Shown in pieces: positions 1 to 6,557 of a stretch of 8,499 bases of DNA; position 1 is the stretch's first letter, and each line of letters begins with the position of its first letter. Both the position numbers and the translations under genes were made by a program. This DNA is from an uncultured Mailhella sp. (lineage in GTDB: Bacteria > Desulfobacterota > Desulfovibrionia > Desulfovibrionales > Desulfovibrionaceae): contig CALUWZ010000069.1 of assembly GCA_944324625.1 (NCBI GenBank), positions 1-8,499 on the forward strand, in the 5' to 3' direction. Under the pieces are notes generated by a model, which was not told where the DNA came from, did no database searches, and saw only the letters and a program-made list of their open reading frames with translations.

Positions 1-546
1 CTGCTTCCTTCTTACCTGCACATAAAAACTTTGGTTCTGCTTTTGGTTCTTGCGCTCTGTCTTTTTGTATGGGGCAAATGGGCAGGCCCGTATCTGGGAG
101 GCAAAAAGAAATTTTTGGCAGGGAGCGGGCTTGCGGCATGCTGTGCTTTTGTTTTTGCCGTGCTGTTTATCGTTCCGCTGCACAGCGAGGACAGGCAGTA
201 TTGGCAGGCTTTTCAAAAGCAGGAATTTTTTGCGCAGCTCGGGCAGAAAACCGTAGTGCTTAAATTTACCGCGGACTGGTGTCCGACCTGCAAAGTTTTG
301 GAGCAGACAGTATTTACCCAAAGCAATATGGAGGCGCTTGCCGAAGATGATGTTGTTTTCATGCTGGCGGATATGACCAGATTTGACGAAGACAGGCAAA
401 AACTGCTGACTGCTTTGGAAAGCGCAAGCATACCTCTTTTGGCTGTTTTCCCAGAAAGCAGTCCCTATTCCCCGTATATTGTGCGGGATGTATATACGTT
501 TGAAACCGTGAAAAAGGTTTTGGACAAGGCGCGCCGAAAGAGTTAG
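1..546 (+). CDS. dsbD: DsbD-like thiol:disulfide reductase, C-terminal part (5'-truncated by window edge)
   Basis: The reading frame is open from base 1, so this is the last 181 residues of a longer protein; the TTG at 31 is not a credible start because the frame continues upstream. Residues about 11-25 and 39-60 are hydrophobic and look like the last membrane helices of the CcdA/DsbD transmembrane region. A thioredoxin-like domain follows, with the active site FTADWCPTCK (CPTC at residues 94-97, bases 280-291). The ADWC..CK context is the hallmark of the DsbD gamma domain, where E. coli has CVAC. In that family electrons pass from cytoplasmic thioredoxin through the membrane part to this periplasmic domain and on to DsbC, CcmG or similar acceptors. 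The domain ends cleanly at a TAG. A ScsB-like or a short CcdA-thioredoxin fusion remains possible because the N-terminal half is not visible. The next gene starts 40 nt downstream, so co-transcription is likely. Confidence 0.85.
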   Translation: MLPSYLHIKTLVLLLVLALCLFVWGKWAGPYLGGKKKFLAGSGLAACCAFVFAVLFIVPLHSEDRQYWQAFQKQEFFAQLGQKTVVLKFTADWCPTCKVLEQTVFTQSNMEALAEDDVVFMLADMTRFDEDRQKLLTALESASIPLLAVFPESSPYSPYIVRDVYTFETVKKVLDKARRKS

Positions 547-586
547 GAATATCGGCAGGTTCAGTTCAGTGACAACAGGACGATTT

Positions 587-1402
587 ATGCAGAAAAACAG
601 TGCAGCGGCATTATCCCCGCAGAATCAGGAACTTAATTCATTGTGTTCCCGTCTGCTGGAATTGCTTTTGGATATAACGGTCACGCTGGTGTGTTCGGGT
701 TCCCATTCCGGCAAAACCATACGGATTTTGAAACGCTTTGCCAAGCCGTTCGGTTTTGAAGTTTATGTTATGCTGCAGACTAAAAGCGTCAGCCTGACTC
801 TTTTGTATTCTGCCGATCACAGGATTCAGCAGACAGCCATACGCCATATTCCCGGACTGCACCTGAATTTTTATTTTCAAAACATGCTGAGCAGGCTCAG
901 CTGGGAAGTTTGCGACAACGGCATGGATTTGGACAGGCTTGATGCCTTGTATCATGAAATTGTTCAGACCCCCCGTTATTCCTTTTATGTGATATGGCTG
1001 ACAACGTCTCTTGCCAATATGGCGTTTTGCAGGCTTTTCGGCGGCGATGCCTATGCCATGCTTTTTGTTTTTCTCGGCACGGCCATTGCCTGTTATGTCA
1101 GAGCCCGGCTTTTGCGCAGGGAAATTCATCATTTGTTTGTGCTGATAATCACGGCTTTTGTCAGTTCGCTTACGGCAGGGTGCACGGAATTGTTTCAGCT
1201 CGGCAATACGGCTTCCATTGCTCTTGCCACGTCGGTATTGTTTATGATACCGGGCGTTCCGCTGATTAATTCCCTTATTGAAATTTTGGAAGGCCATATT
1301 TTGAACGGACTGGAAAAAATTATGAGTGCCTGCACCATTATCGTGTGCATAGCTCTTGGCCTGCTGCTGACCTTGGTTATTTTGGGATTGGAGAATTTAT
1401 GA
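587..1402 (+). CDS. ThrE/YjjP-like exporter, large subunit (DUF1212 type)
   Basis: This 271-residue protein resembles the N-terminal half of ThrE and E. coli YjjP. A soluble N-terminal region (about 1-130) carries a GSHSGKTIRILKR segment (38-50), in the place where the family has its conserved small-residue/basic motif. About five hydrophobic segments follow (near 131-148, 154-171, 182-199, 207-224 and 247-267). The segment MIPGVPLINSLIEILEGH (220-237) is the family signature PGVPLIN. In ThrE (Corynebacterium) the fused protein exports threonine and serine; in E. coli the split YjjP/YjjB pair has been linked to succinate export. The substrate here cannot be read from the sequence. ATG 587 is chosen because AGGA (577-580) lies 6 nt upstream; the in-frame GTG at 569 has a poorer site. 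The stop overlaps the start of the next gene in an ATGA, which implies coupled translation with its partner. Confidence 0.85.
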   Translation: MQKNSAAALSPQNQELNSLCSRLLELLLDITVTLVCSGSHSGKTIRILKRFAKPFGFEVYVMLQTKSVSLTLLYSADHRIQQTAIRHIPGLHLNFYFQNMLSRLSWEVCDNGMDLDRLDALYHEIVQTPRYSFYVIWLTTSLANMAFCRLFGGDAYAMLFVFLGTAIACYVRARLLRREIHHLFVLIITAFVSSLTAGCTELFQLGNTASIALATSVLFMIPGVPLINSLIEILEGHILNGLEKIMSACTIIVCIALGLLLTLVILGLENL

Positions 1403-1890
1403 GCTTGGAACAGTTTTTTATTCTTCTGGAAGACATGTTTTTTTCTTTTATTGCTTCTTTCGGTTTCGGTTCCATTTCCAATCCGCCGTTTAAAGCTTTG
1501 CTCTGCGCGGGGGCTTTGGGCGCATTCGGGCACAGTTTTCGCTATTTCCTTATGAATATGCTCGGCGTGCATGTTGTGCCCGCGTCTTTTTTGTCTGCCC
1601 TGTGTGCAGGTTTTCTGGCTTTTTTTATCGCCAAAAAAATGCATACGCTGATTGAAGTGTTTACCTTTCCGGCCGTTTTGCCTATGGTTCCGGGAGTTCC
1701 TGCATACAATACCATGATTTCTTTGGTGAAATTTTTAAATGCAGGTTTCGAATCCGGTCATCAGTATTTGGAACAGGTTTTTTATAACGGTTTTTTGGCA
1801 TTGTTTGTTCTTTCTGCCCTTGTGCTCGGCATTTTGTTTCCCCATCTAATGTTCAGCAAAAAGTGCTGGCAGTTTCCCAGAAAAAGCTGA
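1399..1890 (+). CDS. ThrE/YjjB-like exporter, small subunit (DUF3815 type)
   Basis: This 163-residue, very hydrophobic protein matches the C-terminal half of ThrE and E. coli YjjB (about 157 aa), so its length is normal for a split subunit. Recognisable parts are PPFKALLCAGALGAFGH (29-45), a second hydrophobic block at 60-77, and PAVLPMVPGVPAYNTM (91-106) with the PGVP motif that is mirrored in the partner subunit. A final helix spans about 130-147, followed by a short basic tail. It is expected to pair with the upstream large subunit in the inner membrane as a small-molecule exporter (amino acid or dicarboxylate; substrate not determinable). ATG 1399 overlaps the upstream TGA, and GGAG (1390-1393) sits 5 nt before it. 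The frame stays open back to 1345, but those residues lie inside the upstream gene and lack a ribosome site. No clear terminator follows. Confidence 0.85.
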   Translation: MSLEQFFILLEDMFFSFIASFGFGSISNPPFKALLCAGALGAFGHSFRYFLMNMLGVHVVPASFLSALCAGFLAFFIAKKMHTLIEVFTFPAVLPMVPGVPAYNTMISLVKFLNAGFESGHQYLEQVFYNGFLALFVLSALVLGILFPHLMFSKKCWQFPRKS

Positions 1891-1919
1891 CGGAAAAAAA
1901 ATAATTAAATTGTATTAAA

Positions 1920-1947
1920 TTACTTGAATTATAGAGTAAAATAATAT
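1920..1947 (+). promoter_or_regulatory. Candidate sigma70-type promoter for the SulP gene
   Basis: TTACTT (1920-1925) and TAATAT (1942-1947) are separated by 16 nt in an AT-rich gap. Together they would start transcription near 1954. Competing pairings such as TTAAAT (1915-1920) with TAAAAT (1937-1942) are almost as good, so the exact promoter is uncertain. A promoter here is plausible because the upstream pair of genes ends at 1890 and the gap is much more AT-rich than its flanks. The 116-nt gap is otherwise non-coding. Confidence 0.35.
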
Positions 1948-1953
1948 AGCTTG

Positions 1954-2006
1954 GCTGAGGTTACCGCTCAGGGGGTAAATCTAATCTCAGATATTGGAAG
2001 TGAGCT
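1954..2006 (+). promoter_or_regulatory. Structured 5' leader with competing short helices before the SulP gene
   Basis: Several short complementary segments lie between the putative transcription start and the ATG. CTGAG (1955-1959) can pair with CTCAG at 1967-1971 or with a second CTCAG at 1986-1990. TTACC (1961-1965), in the loop of the first hairpin, can pair with GGTAA (1974-1978), giving either a compact pseudoknot or a nested stem. TGAGC (2001-2005), between the ribosome site GGAAG (1996-2000) and the ATG, can pair with GCTCA (1966-1970). All helices are only 5 bp, and the third loop of the pseudoknot would be just 2 nt, which is sterically tight. I do not recognise a known riboswitch class. 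A regulatory role is inference. Confidence 0.3.
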
Positions 2007-3758
2007 ATGTTTAAAGCTTTGGCACATCTGGTAGGACAGGTGCGTTCCCGTATTTCGCACAGAAATACCTTTTCCCATCTCAATAAGGAAGCAGCATTGA
2101 ATAAGCAGTTTGATCCGCTGTACCCGAAAATTTTTCAGGTGCTTCGCGGTGCATACGGCTTTGATGATTTCCTGAAAGATATTTTGGCAGGCATTACAGT
2201 CGGCATCGTTGCCATGCCCCTTGCCATGGCTTTTGCCATCGGTTCGGGCGTCAATCCCCTGCAGGGATTGTATACGGCCGTGATTGCAGGTATTTTGATC
2301 GGCTTTTTGGGCGGCAGCCGTTTTCAGGTCAGCGGTCCGACGGGTGCTTTTGTTATCATTATTTACGGCATTGTTTACCGTCACGGCTACGACGGCCTTG
2401 TGCTGACCACGTTTTTGGCAGGCTGCATGCTGGTCTTGGCAGGTTTTTTCAGGCTCGGTTCCATTATCAAATATATTCCTTATCCTGTGACGACGGGTTT
2501 TACCGCAGGCATTGCCCTGACGATTTTTTCTTCCCAAATGGGGGATTTTTTCGGGCTTTCCCTGCAGAACGTTCCGCCTGATTTTATTTCCAAATGGGGT
2601 CTGTATCTGTCTGAGCTAGGCAACCTTCATCCCATAACTTTCGGCATTGCCCTCGGCACGCTTATTCTTATGGGGCTTGTACGAACCTTTGTGCCGCGCA
2701 TTCCTGCTCCTGTTGTGGGCGTTGTCGTGGGCGGTCTTGTTGTCTGGGCATTCGGCCTTCCCGTTGAAACCATTGCAGGCCGTTACGGTGCGATTCCTGC
2801 GGAACTTCCAACGTTCAGGGGCATTGAATTTTCTTTTGAACGAATTTCCCTGCTTTTGCCCGATGCCATTACCATTGCTATTTTGGCAGGCCTTGAGTCT
2901 TTGCTGACCTGCGTTGTCGCCGACAGTATGACAGGGGACAGACACTATTCAAACATGGAACTTATTGCCCAAGGCACAGGCAATATTGCGTGCTCTCTTT
3001 TCGGCGGCATTCCGGCTACGGGTGCAATCGCAAGAACTGCAACCAATATCAGCAGCGGTGCAAGAAGCCCGCTTTCCGCCATTATTCACGGCATTACCGT
3101 GCTTGCTTTTGTTTTGTGGCTTTCTCCGCTGACCTCTGCCATTCCGCTTGCCTGTCTTGCGGCGGTTATGGTGATTACATCTTACGGCATGCTTGAAATC
3201 AATGCGATTAAAAATATTCTGCGCGGTCCCAAGTCTGACTGGTCAATCATGCTGTTAACTTTTCTTTTGACCGTGCTTGTGGATTTGACCGTTGCCGTTT
3301 ATGTGGGCGTGCTGCTTGCTTCACTTCTCTTCATGCGCCGCATGAGCACCATGAGTTCCATTGAAGCTTTGGACGAACATGAAATCGTGCGTGATTATGA
3401 CGAATCTCTGATTAATCAGGATGATTTGCCCAAGGGCGTTTTTGTTTATTCCATTTCCGGTCCTTTCTTTTTCGGCATGGTGGACAGGTTCCAGAATATT
3501 TTTATGCGCCACAACAGCGACATTAAAGTATATATTCTGTATATGCGTGACGTGCCTGCCATCGACGCAACGGGCATTCACGTTTTGGAAGCGTTCCTTT
3601 CCCACAGAAATTCCAAGAATTTCCACGTTATTCTTGCCAATCCGCCTGCACGTACGCGCAGAATTCTGAAGAAAATGGGCATTATGAACGCGCTTGGCGA
3701 AAATAATATCTGCCACAGTCTGAAGGCTGCCATTACAAGGGCAGAGCATTTGCTGTAA
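2007..3758 (+). CDS. SulP-family anion transporter with C-terminal STAS domain
   Basis: At 583 residues this has the normal length for a bacterial SulP (SLC26-like) permease. A hydrophilic N-terminus of about 50 residues precedes the membrane domain (about 55-445). Signatures include GITVGIVAMPLAMAFAIG (62-79), GLYTAVIAG (87-95), the hallmark SGPTGAF (109-115), the conserved glutamate in GLESLL (295-300), and GAIARTATNISSGARSP (339-355). A cytoplasmic STAS domain follows (about 475-580), with VFVYSISGPFFFG (478-490) and the ID.TG motif at 519-523. Family members carry sulfate, bicarbonate or C4-dicarboxylates (E. coli DauA), commonly with H+ or Na+; which applies here cannot be told from the sequence. 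ATG 2007 is supported by GGAAG (1996-2000), 6 nt upstream. The gene has its own leader and terminator, so it is probably monocistronic, although no terminator separates it from the upstream exporter genes. Confidence 0.92.
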   Translation: MFKALAHLVGQVRSRISHRNTFSHLNKEAALNKQFDPLYPKIFQVLRGAYGFDDFLKDILAGITVGIVAMPLAMAFAIGSGVNPLQGLYTAVIAGILIGFLGGSRFQVSGPTGAFVIIIYGIVYRHGYDGLVLTTFLAGCMLVLAGFFRLGSIIKYIPYPVTTGFTAGIALTIFSSQMGDFFGLSLQNVPPDFISKWGLYLSELGNLHPITFGIALGTLILMGLVRTFVPRIPAPVVGVVVGGLVVWAFGLPVETIAGRYGAIPAELPTFRGIEFSFERISLLLPDAITIAILAGLESLLTCVVADSMTGDRHYSNMELIAQGTGNIACSLFGGIPATGAIARTATNISSGARSPLSAIIHGITVLAFVLWLSPLTSAIPLACLAAVMVITSYGMLEINAIKNILRGPKSDWSIMLLTFLLTVLVDLTVAVYVGVLLASLLFMRRMSTMSSIEALDEHEIVRDYDESLINQDDLPKGVFVYSISGPFFFGMVDRFQNIFMRHNSDIKVYILYMRDVPAIDATGIHVLEAFLSHRNSKNFHVILANPPARTRRILKKMGIMNALGENNICHSLKAAITRAEHLL

Positions 3759-3761
3759 AAA

Positions 3762-3778
3762 TTGTTTTATATAAACAA
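3762..3778. repeat. Short inverted repeat after the SulP stop codon
   Basis: TTGTTT (3762-3767) and AAACAA (3773-3778) are perfect 6-bp arms around a 5-nt TATAT centre, starting 4 nt after the SulP stop codon. It could be a small hairpin that assists termination at the following stem-loop, or a protein-binding palindrome. It is AT-only apart from one pair per arm, so chance is a real alternative. Confidence 0.25.
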
Positions 3779-3786
3779 GTTATAAT

Positions 3787-3829
3787 AAAAAACTTACAGT
3801 TTTTCAAAAAATTGTAAGTTTTTTTATTT
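3787..3829 (+). terminator. Intrinsic terminator of the SulP gene
   Basis: A long stem-loop spans 3787-3824. Arm 3787-3803 pairs with 3808-3824 over 17 positions, all Watson-Crick except one G-T wobble (3799/3812), around a TCAA tetraloop (3804-3807). The core of the stem is ACTTACA with its complement. A T-rich tract covers the 3' arm and continues to 3829. It lies 28 nt after the SulP stop. The A-run on the 5' side means the element could also terminate transcription on the minus strand, although no minus-strand gene points at it. Confidence 0.8.
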
Positions 3830-3840
3830 AATGGTATACA
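3812..3840 (+). promoter_or_regulatory. Candidate promoter of the RND efflux operon
   Basis: TTGTAA (3812-3817) and TATACA (3835-3840) have the optimal 17-nt spacing. The -35 element lies inside the 3' arm of the preceding terminator. The expected transcription start, about 6-7 nt after the -10 element, falls at the ATG at 3847. No Shine-Dalgarno-like sequence precedes that ATG, which fits a leaderless message. This is prediction from sequence only. Confidence 0.45.
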
Positions 3841-3846
3841 GCCGAT

Positions 3847-5355
3847 ATGAACAAAGAAAAAAATAAAATCAATTTTTTGAATATATTGTGTTTTTTTGTC
3901 TTGCTGCTGTGTTCTGCCTGTCAGGGGGCAAGGCTTGAGCCCGAACTGCAGGGGGAACTGCTTTCTTCGCCCATGCTCAGCGAATATTTTTATGATGAGC
4001 TTGAGCCTTATAAGCGGGAAGCTGGAGAAGTGTATAACCATAAAAACAAATTGTGGTGGTATACTTTTGCCAGCGGTGATCTGAACAATCTGCAGCGCAT
4101 GGCTTTGAAAGAAAATTACGACCTTTTGACTGCCTATGCCCGCATGAAGCAGTATGCTGCGCAGGCCAACATTTCCGAAAGCGATTTTTTTCCTCTTTTG
4201 ACTTTCGGTTTTTCGGGGGCAAGCGTGAACAGTCAGAAAAAAGAACATTCTTCGGCAGGCACGCAGTCATCTTCTTCGGAAAATTATAAATTGAATGCTG
4301 CCGCCTCCTATGAGCTTGATTTGTGGGGCCGTGTGCGCTCTGCCTATGAGGCGGACAATATGCGTTTTATCGCAAGCCGCAATGACTGGCAGACTTCTGC
4401 CATGACCATTACCGCCAATGTGGCGGCTACGTGGGCGGAGCTTTTAGGCAATCAGGCGGAAACCGAAATTGTCAGGGAACAGATTCGGGTCAATGAAAGT
4501 TTGGTAAAACTGCAGAAAGTGCGTTTTTCCAACTCTCTTGTAAGCAGTCTTGACGTTTTGCAGCAGGAAGAAGTGCTTGCTTCTTCAAAATCTGAACTGC
4601 CCGACTTATTGCAGAAAAATTTGGAGCTGAAAAATTCCCTATGCATACTGCTGGGCAAAATTCCCGGCAATCTGCCTGAATTCAGTGAAACGGCGCGCCT
4701 GCCCATTGTATTGTCCATACCTGATGTGGGCCTGCCCATCGAGCTTTTGACGTTCAGGCCCGATATCCGCTCCGCATGGGCCAATGTGCGGGCCAGCCAT
4801 TTTGATCTTGCCGAGGCTGAAGCAAACCGCCTGCCCAAAATCAATCTGTCCGTAAGCCACATTTTCAATGCAGGTTCTTTGTCGCTCCTTCTTGCCAACT
4901 GGACCGATGAGCTTATGGCGAGCCTTAGTTATACTCTTTTTGACGCAGGCGCCAAAAAATATCAGGCGGAAAAAATGCGTGCGCAGGCTGAAGAAGCCAT
5001 TATCGCCTATACCAAAACCGTTGCCGAGGCCGTGGCTGAAGTTAATAATGCCATAGCGCAGGAATATTCCCAGCATGAAAAGCTGCGTCTTTTGGAACAG
5101 CAGTATGTCATGGCTAAAAGTGCCACAAGGGGCGCGTTGAACGCCTATCTTGAAGGTTCGGAAGATATCATGCGCTTTTTGACTCTTTTGCAGAGTACGC
5201 AGGATTTGGAGCGGAACATTGCCAGACAGCGCGTAAACGTGGTGCAGGTGCGGATTAATTTATACAGGGCTTTGGGCAATATGTATTTTCCTGAAGAGCA
5301 AGCGTATGTTTTGGCCCAAAAAGAAAAGCCGAATAAGGATATTGCAGATGAATAA
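3847..5355 (+). CDS. RND efflux outer-membrane factor, NodT/OprM-like lipoprotein
   Basis: This 502-residue protein belongs to the TolC-like outer-membrane factor family, the trimeric channel that carries substrate from an RND pump out of the cell. It opens with a lipoprotein signal peptide: basic start, hydrophobic stretch 8-21, then CSAC with the acylated cysteine predicted at residue 25. The -3 position is Cys instead of the usual Leu. Family signatures are the paired Trp near the mature N-terminus (WWYTFASGDLNNL, 70-82), YELDLWGRVRSAYEA (155-169), and RPDIRSAWANVRAS with the following AEAEANRLPKINLS (304-335). The two halves have the usual duplicated helical-hairpin layout, with long coiled-coil segments near 180-270 and 372-475. 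The next in-frame codons upstream end in a stop at 3829, so ATG 3847 is the only start that keeps the signal peptide. It lacks a clear ribosome site. The gene overlaps the adaptor gene by 8 nt. Confidence 0.93.
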   Translation: MNKEKNKINFLNILCFFVLLLCSACQGARLEPELQGELLSSPMLSEYFYDELEPYKREAGEVYNHKNKLWWYTFASGDLNNLQRMALKENYDLLTAYARMKQYAAQANISESDFFPLLTFGFSGASVNSQKKEHSSAGTQSSSSENYKLNAAASYELDLWGRVRSAYEADNMRFIASRNDWQTSAMTITANVAATWAELLGNQAETEIVREQIRVNESLVKLQKVRFSNSLVSSLDVLQQEEVLASSKSELPDLLQKNLELKNSLCILLGKIPGNLPEFSETARLPIVLSIPDVGLPIELLTFRPDIRSAWANVRASHFDLAEAEANRLPKINLSVSHIFNAGSLSLLLANWTDELMASLSYTLFDAGAKKYQAEKMRAQAEEAIIAYTKTVAEAVAEVNNAIAQEYSQHEKLRLLEQQYVMAKSATRGALNAYLEGSEDIMRFLTLLQSTQDLERNIARQRVNVVQVRINLYRALGNMYFPEEQAYVLAQKEKPNKDIADE

Positions 5356-6556
5356 CAGAAAAACAATAGTCATAGTTGCCGGAATACTGGCTGCCATGTT
5401 TGCGGTGTCTTGGTTTTTCATGGCCACAAAACCTGTGAGCATGCGCAAAAAAGCCCAGACCACCCGTTTTGCCGTCAATGTCATGCAGGTTTCACGCGGA
5501 GAAGCTCCCGTGCAGATCCGCGCGCTCGGCACCATACGGCCTGCGCAGGAAACCAATATCAATGCCCGTGTCAGTTCGCAGGTCGAATTTTTGTCGGAAA
5601 ATTCCGATATCGGTTCCATTGTCAAAAAAGGGGAAGTACTTGTCCGTCTTGATGATGATACCTATAAAAATACCCTGCAGCTGAAAAAAAGCGATTTGGC
5701 AAAAGCCAAGGCCGCCTATGATTTGGAAATGGGACAGCAAAGCGTTGCCAAGGCAGAAGCGGAACAGTTGAAACAGCTTTCTTCTTCCTTTATCGGCGAG
5801 GTGATTATTTCCGATCTTGCCCTGCGCGCTCCGCAGCTTGCTCAGGCAAAGGCAGACGTTGAGGCAGCGCAGGTAGCGGTGAAAATGGCCCAGCTTGATG
5901 TGGACTACACAACCATTACGGCTCCTTACAATGCCATGGTTACGGAAAGAAACGTGTCCGTGGGCAGTCTGACCAACACGCAGGACAGCCTGATGACCCT
6001 TGTGGGCATTGACGAATACCGCATTGAAGCGGCGGTTGCCATTGACAAGCTGACCAGCCTGAATCTGAAAAAAAATGTCAACAGCAAAGTACAGATTACT
6101 TCTTCCACCGGCATAGTGCGTGAGGGGCGCATTATCCGCCATGTTGCAAGCCTTGATTCCACAACGCGCATGGGGCGTATTTTAATCAGCATTCCCGATC
6201 CGCTCGGCATACGCAATAATGAACCGTCCCTGATTTTGGGCGACCATGCGGAAGTGCTTTTTAAAGCAGGCACGCTGGAAAATACCGTGGTAGTGCCGCG
6301 CCGTGCCCTGCAGCCTAATGACAGCGTTTTTGTGGCTGTGCCCGTGGAGCATGCCGAAGATGAGGCTGTGCTTGATGAAAATCTGCCGCCTCAGTATGTG
6401 CTTGACATACGGGAAGTGGACATTGCATGGAAAGATTTGGACAATGTGTATATACGGGGCGGACTTGAAGATGCGGAGCTGGTTGTTATCTCCGTTATTC
6501 CTTCACCCATTCAGGGCATGCCTTTAACCGTCAGCAATATTATAAAAAGTTCCTGA
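5348..6556 (+). CDS. RND efflux periplasmic adaptor (membrane fusion protein)
   Basis: This 402-residue HlyD/AcrA-type adaptor bridges the inner-membrane pump and the outer-membrane channel. An uncleaved N-terminal anchor is likely at residues 6-25; there is no lipobox, unlike AcrA. A barrel-sandwich half-motif spans about 57-105 (RALGTIRPAQ, then VKKGEVLVRLDDDTY). It is followed by an Ala/Lys/Gln-rich coiled-coil hairpin at about 106-185. The second half-motif is YTTITAPYNAMVTERNVSVGSL (187-208, quoted in part as TITAPYNAMV). The beta-barrel and membrane-proximal domains cover about 222-400, with VVVPRRAL at 314-321 and an acidic stretch at 334-344 that looks like a loop insertion. The open frame extends back to 5306, but ATG 5348 is preferred because AAGGA (5335-5339) lies 8 nt upstream and the hydrophobic anchor then begins at once. 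Its substrate range is unknown. Confidence 0.93.
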   Translation: MNNRKTIVIVAGILAAMFAVSWFFMATKPVSMRKKAQTTRFAVNVMQVSRGEAPVQIRALGTIRPAQETNINARVSSQVEFLSENSDIGSIVKKGEVLVRLDDDTYKNTLQLKKSDLAKAKAAYDLEMGQQSVAKAEAEQLKQLSSSFIGEVIISDLALRAPQLAQAKADVEAAQVAVKMAQLDVDYTTITAPYNAMVTERNVSVGSLTNTQDSLMTLVGIDEYRIEAAVAIDKLTSLNLKKNVNSKVQITSSTGIVREGRIIRHVASLDSTTRMGRILISIPDPLGIRNNEPSLILGDHAEVLFKAGTLENTVVVPRRALQPNDSVFVAVPVEHAEDEAVLDENLPPQYVLDIREVDIAWKDLDNVYIRGGLEDAELVVISVIPSPIQGMPLTVSNIIKSS

Positions 6557-6557
6557 T

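Noticed and set aside
569..586. GTG at 569 as the start of the ThrE-like large subunit
   Set aside because: Its upstream region has only a poorly spaced AGG, whereas ATG 587 has AGGA at 6 nt.
638..1297. Minus-strand open frame of 219 codons opposite the ThrE-like large subunit
   Set aside because: The plus-strand product has the PGVPLIN signature and a ribosome site. The minus-strand product is basic, low in hydrophobic structure and has no plausible partner or promoter.
1968..2537. Minus-strand open frame of 189 codons over the SulP start
   Set aside because: It overlaps the conserved SulP membrane domain in antisense and its product has no recognisable fold or motif.
2190..2900. Recurrent TTTTGGCAGG strings within the SulP gene
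   Set aside because: They fall in one reading frame and encode Leu-Ala-Gly in membrane helices, so codon preference and protein composition explain them; they are not spaced regularly.
3762..3786. Perfect TATAAT (3781-3786) with TTGTTT (3762-3767) as the efflux promoter
   Set aside because: The spacing is only 13 nt, and transcription from it would start just before and run into the strong stem-loop at 3787-3824. The pair at 3812-3840 is better.
5306..5347. ATG at 5306 as the start of the adaptor
   Set aside because: It would give a 50-base overlap and put 14 charged residues before the membrane anchor. ATG 5348 has a good ribosome site.
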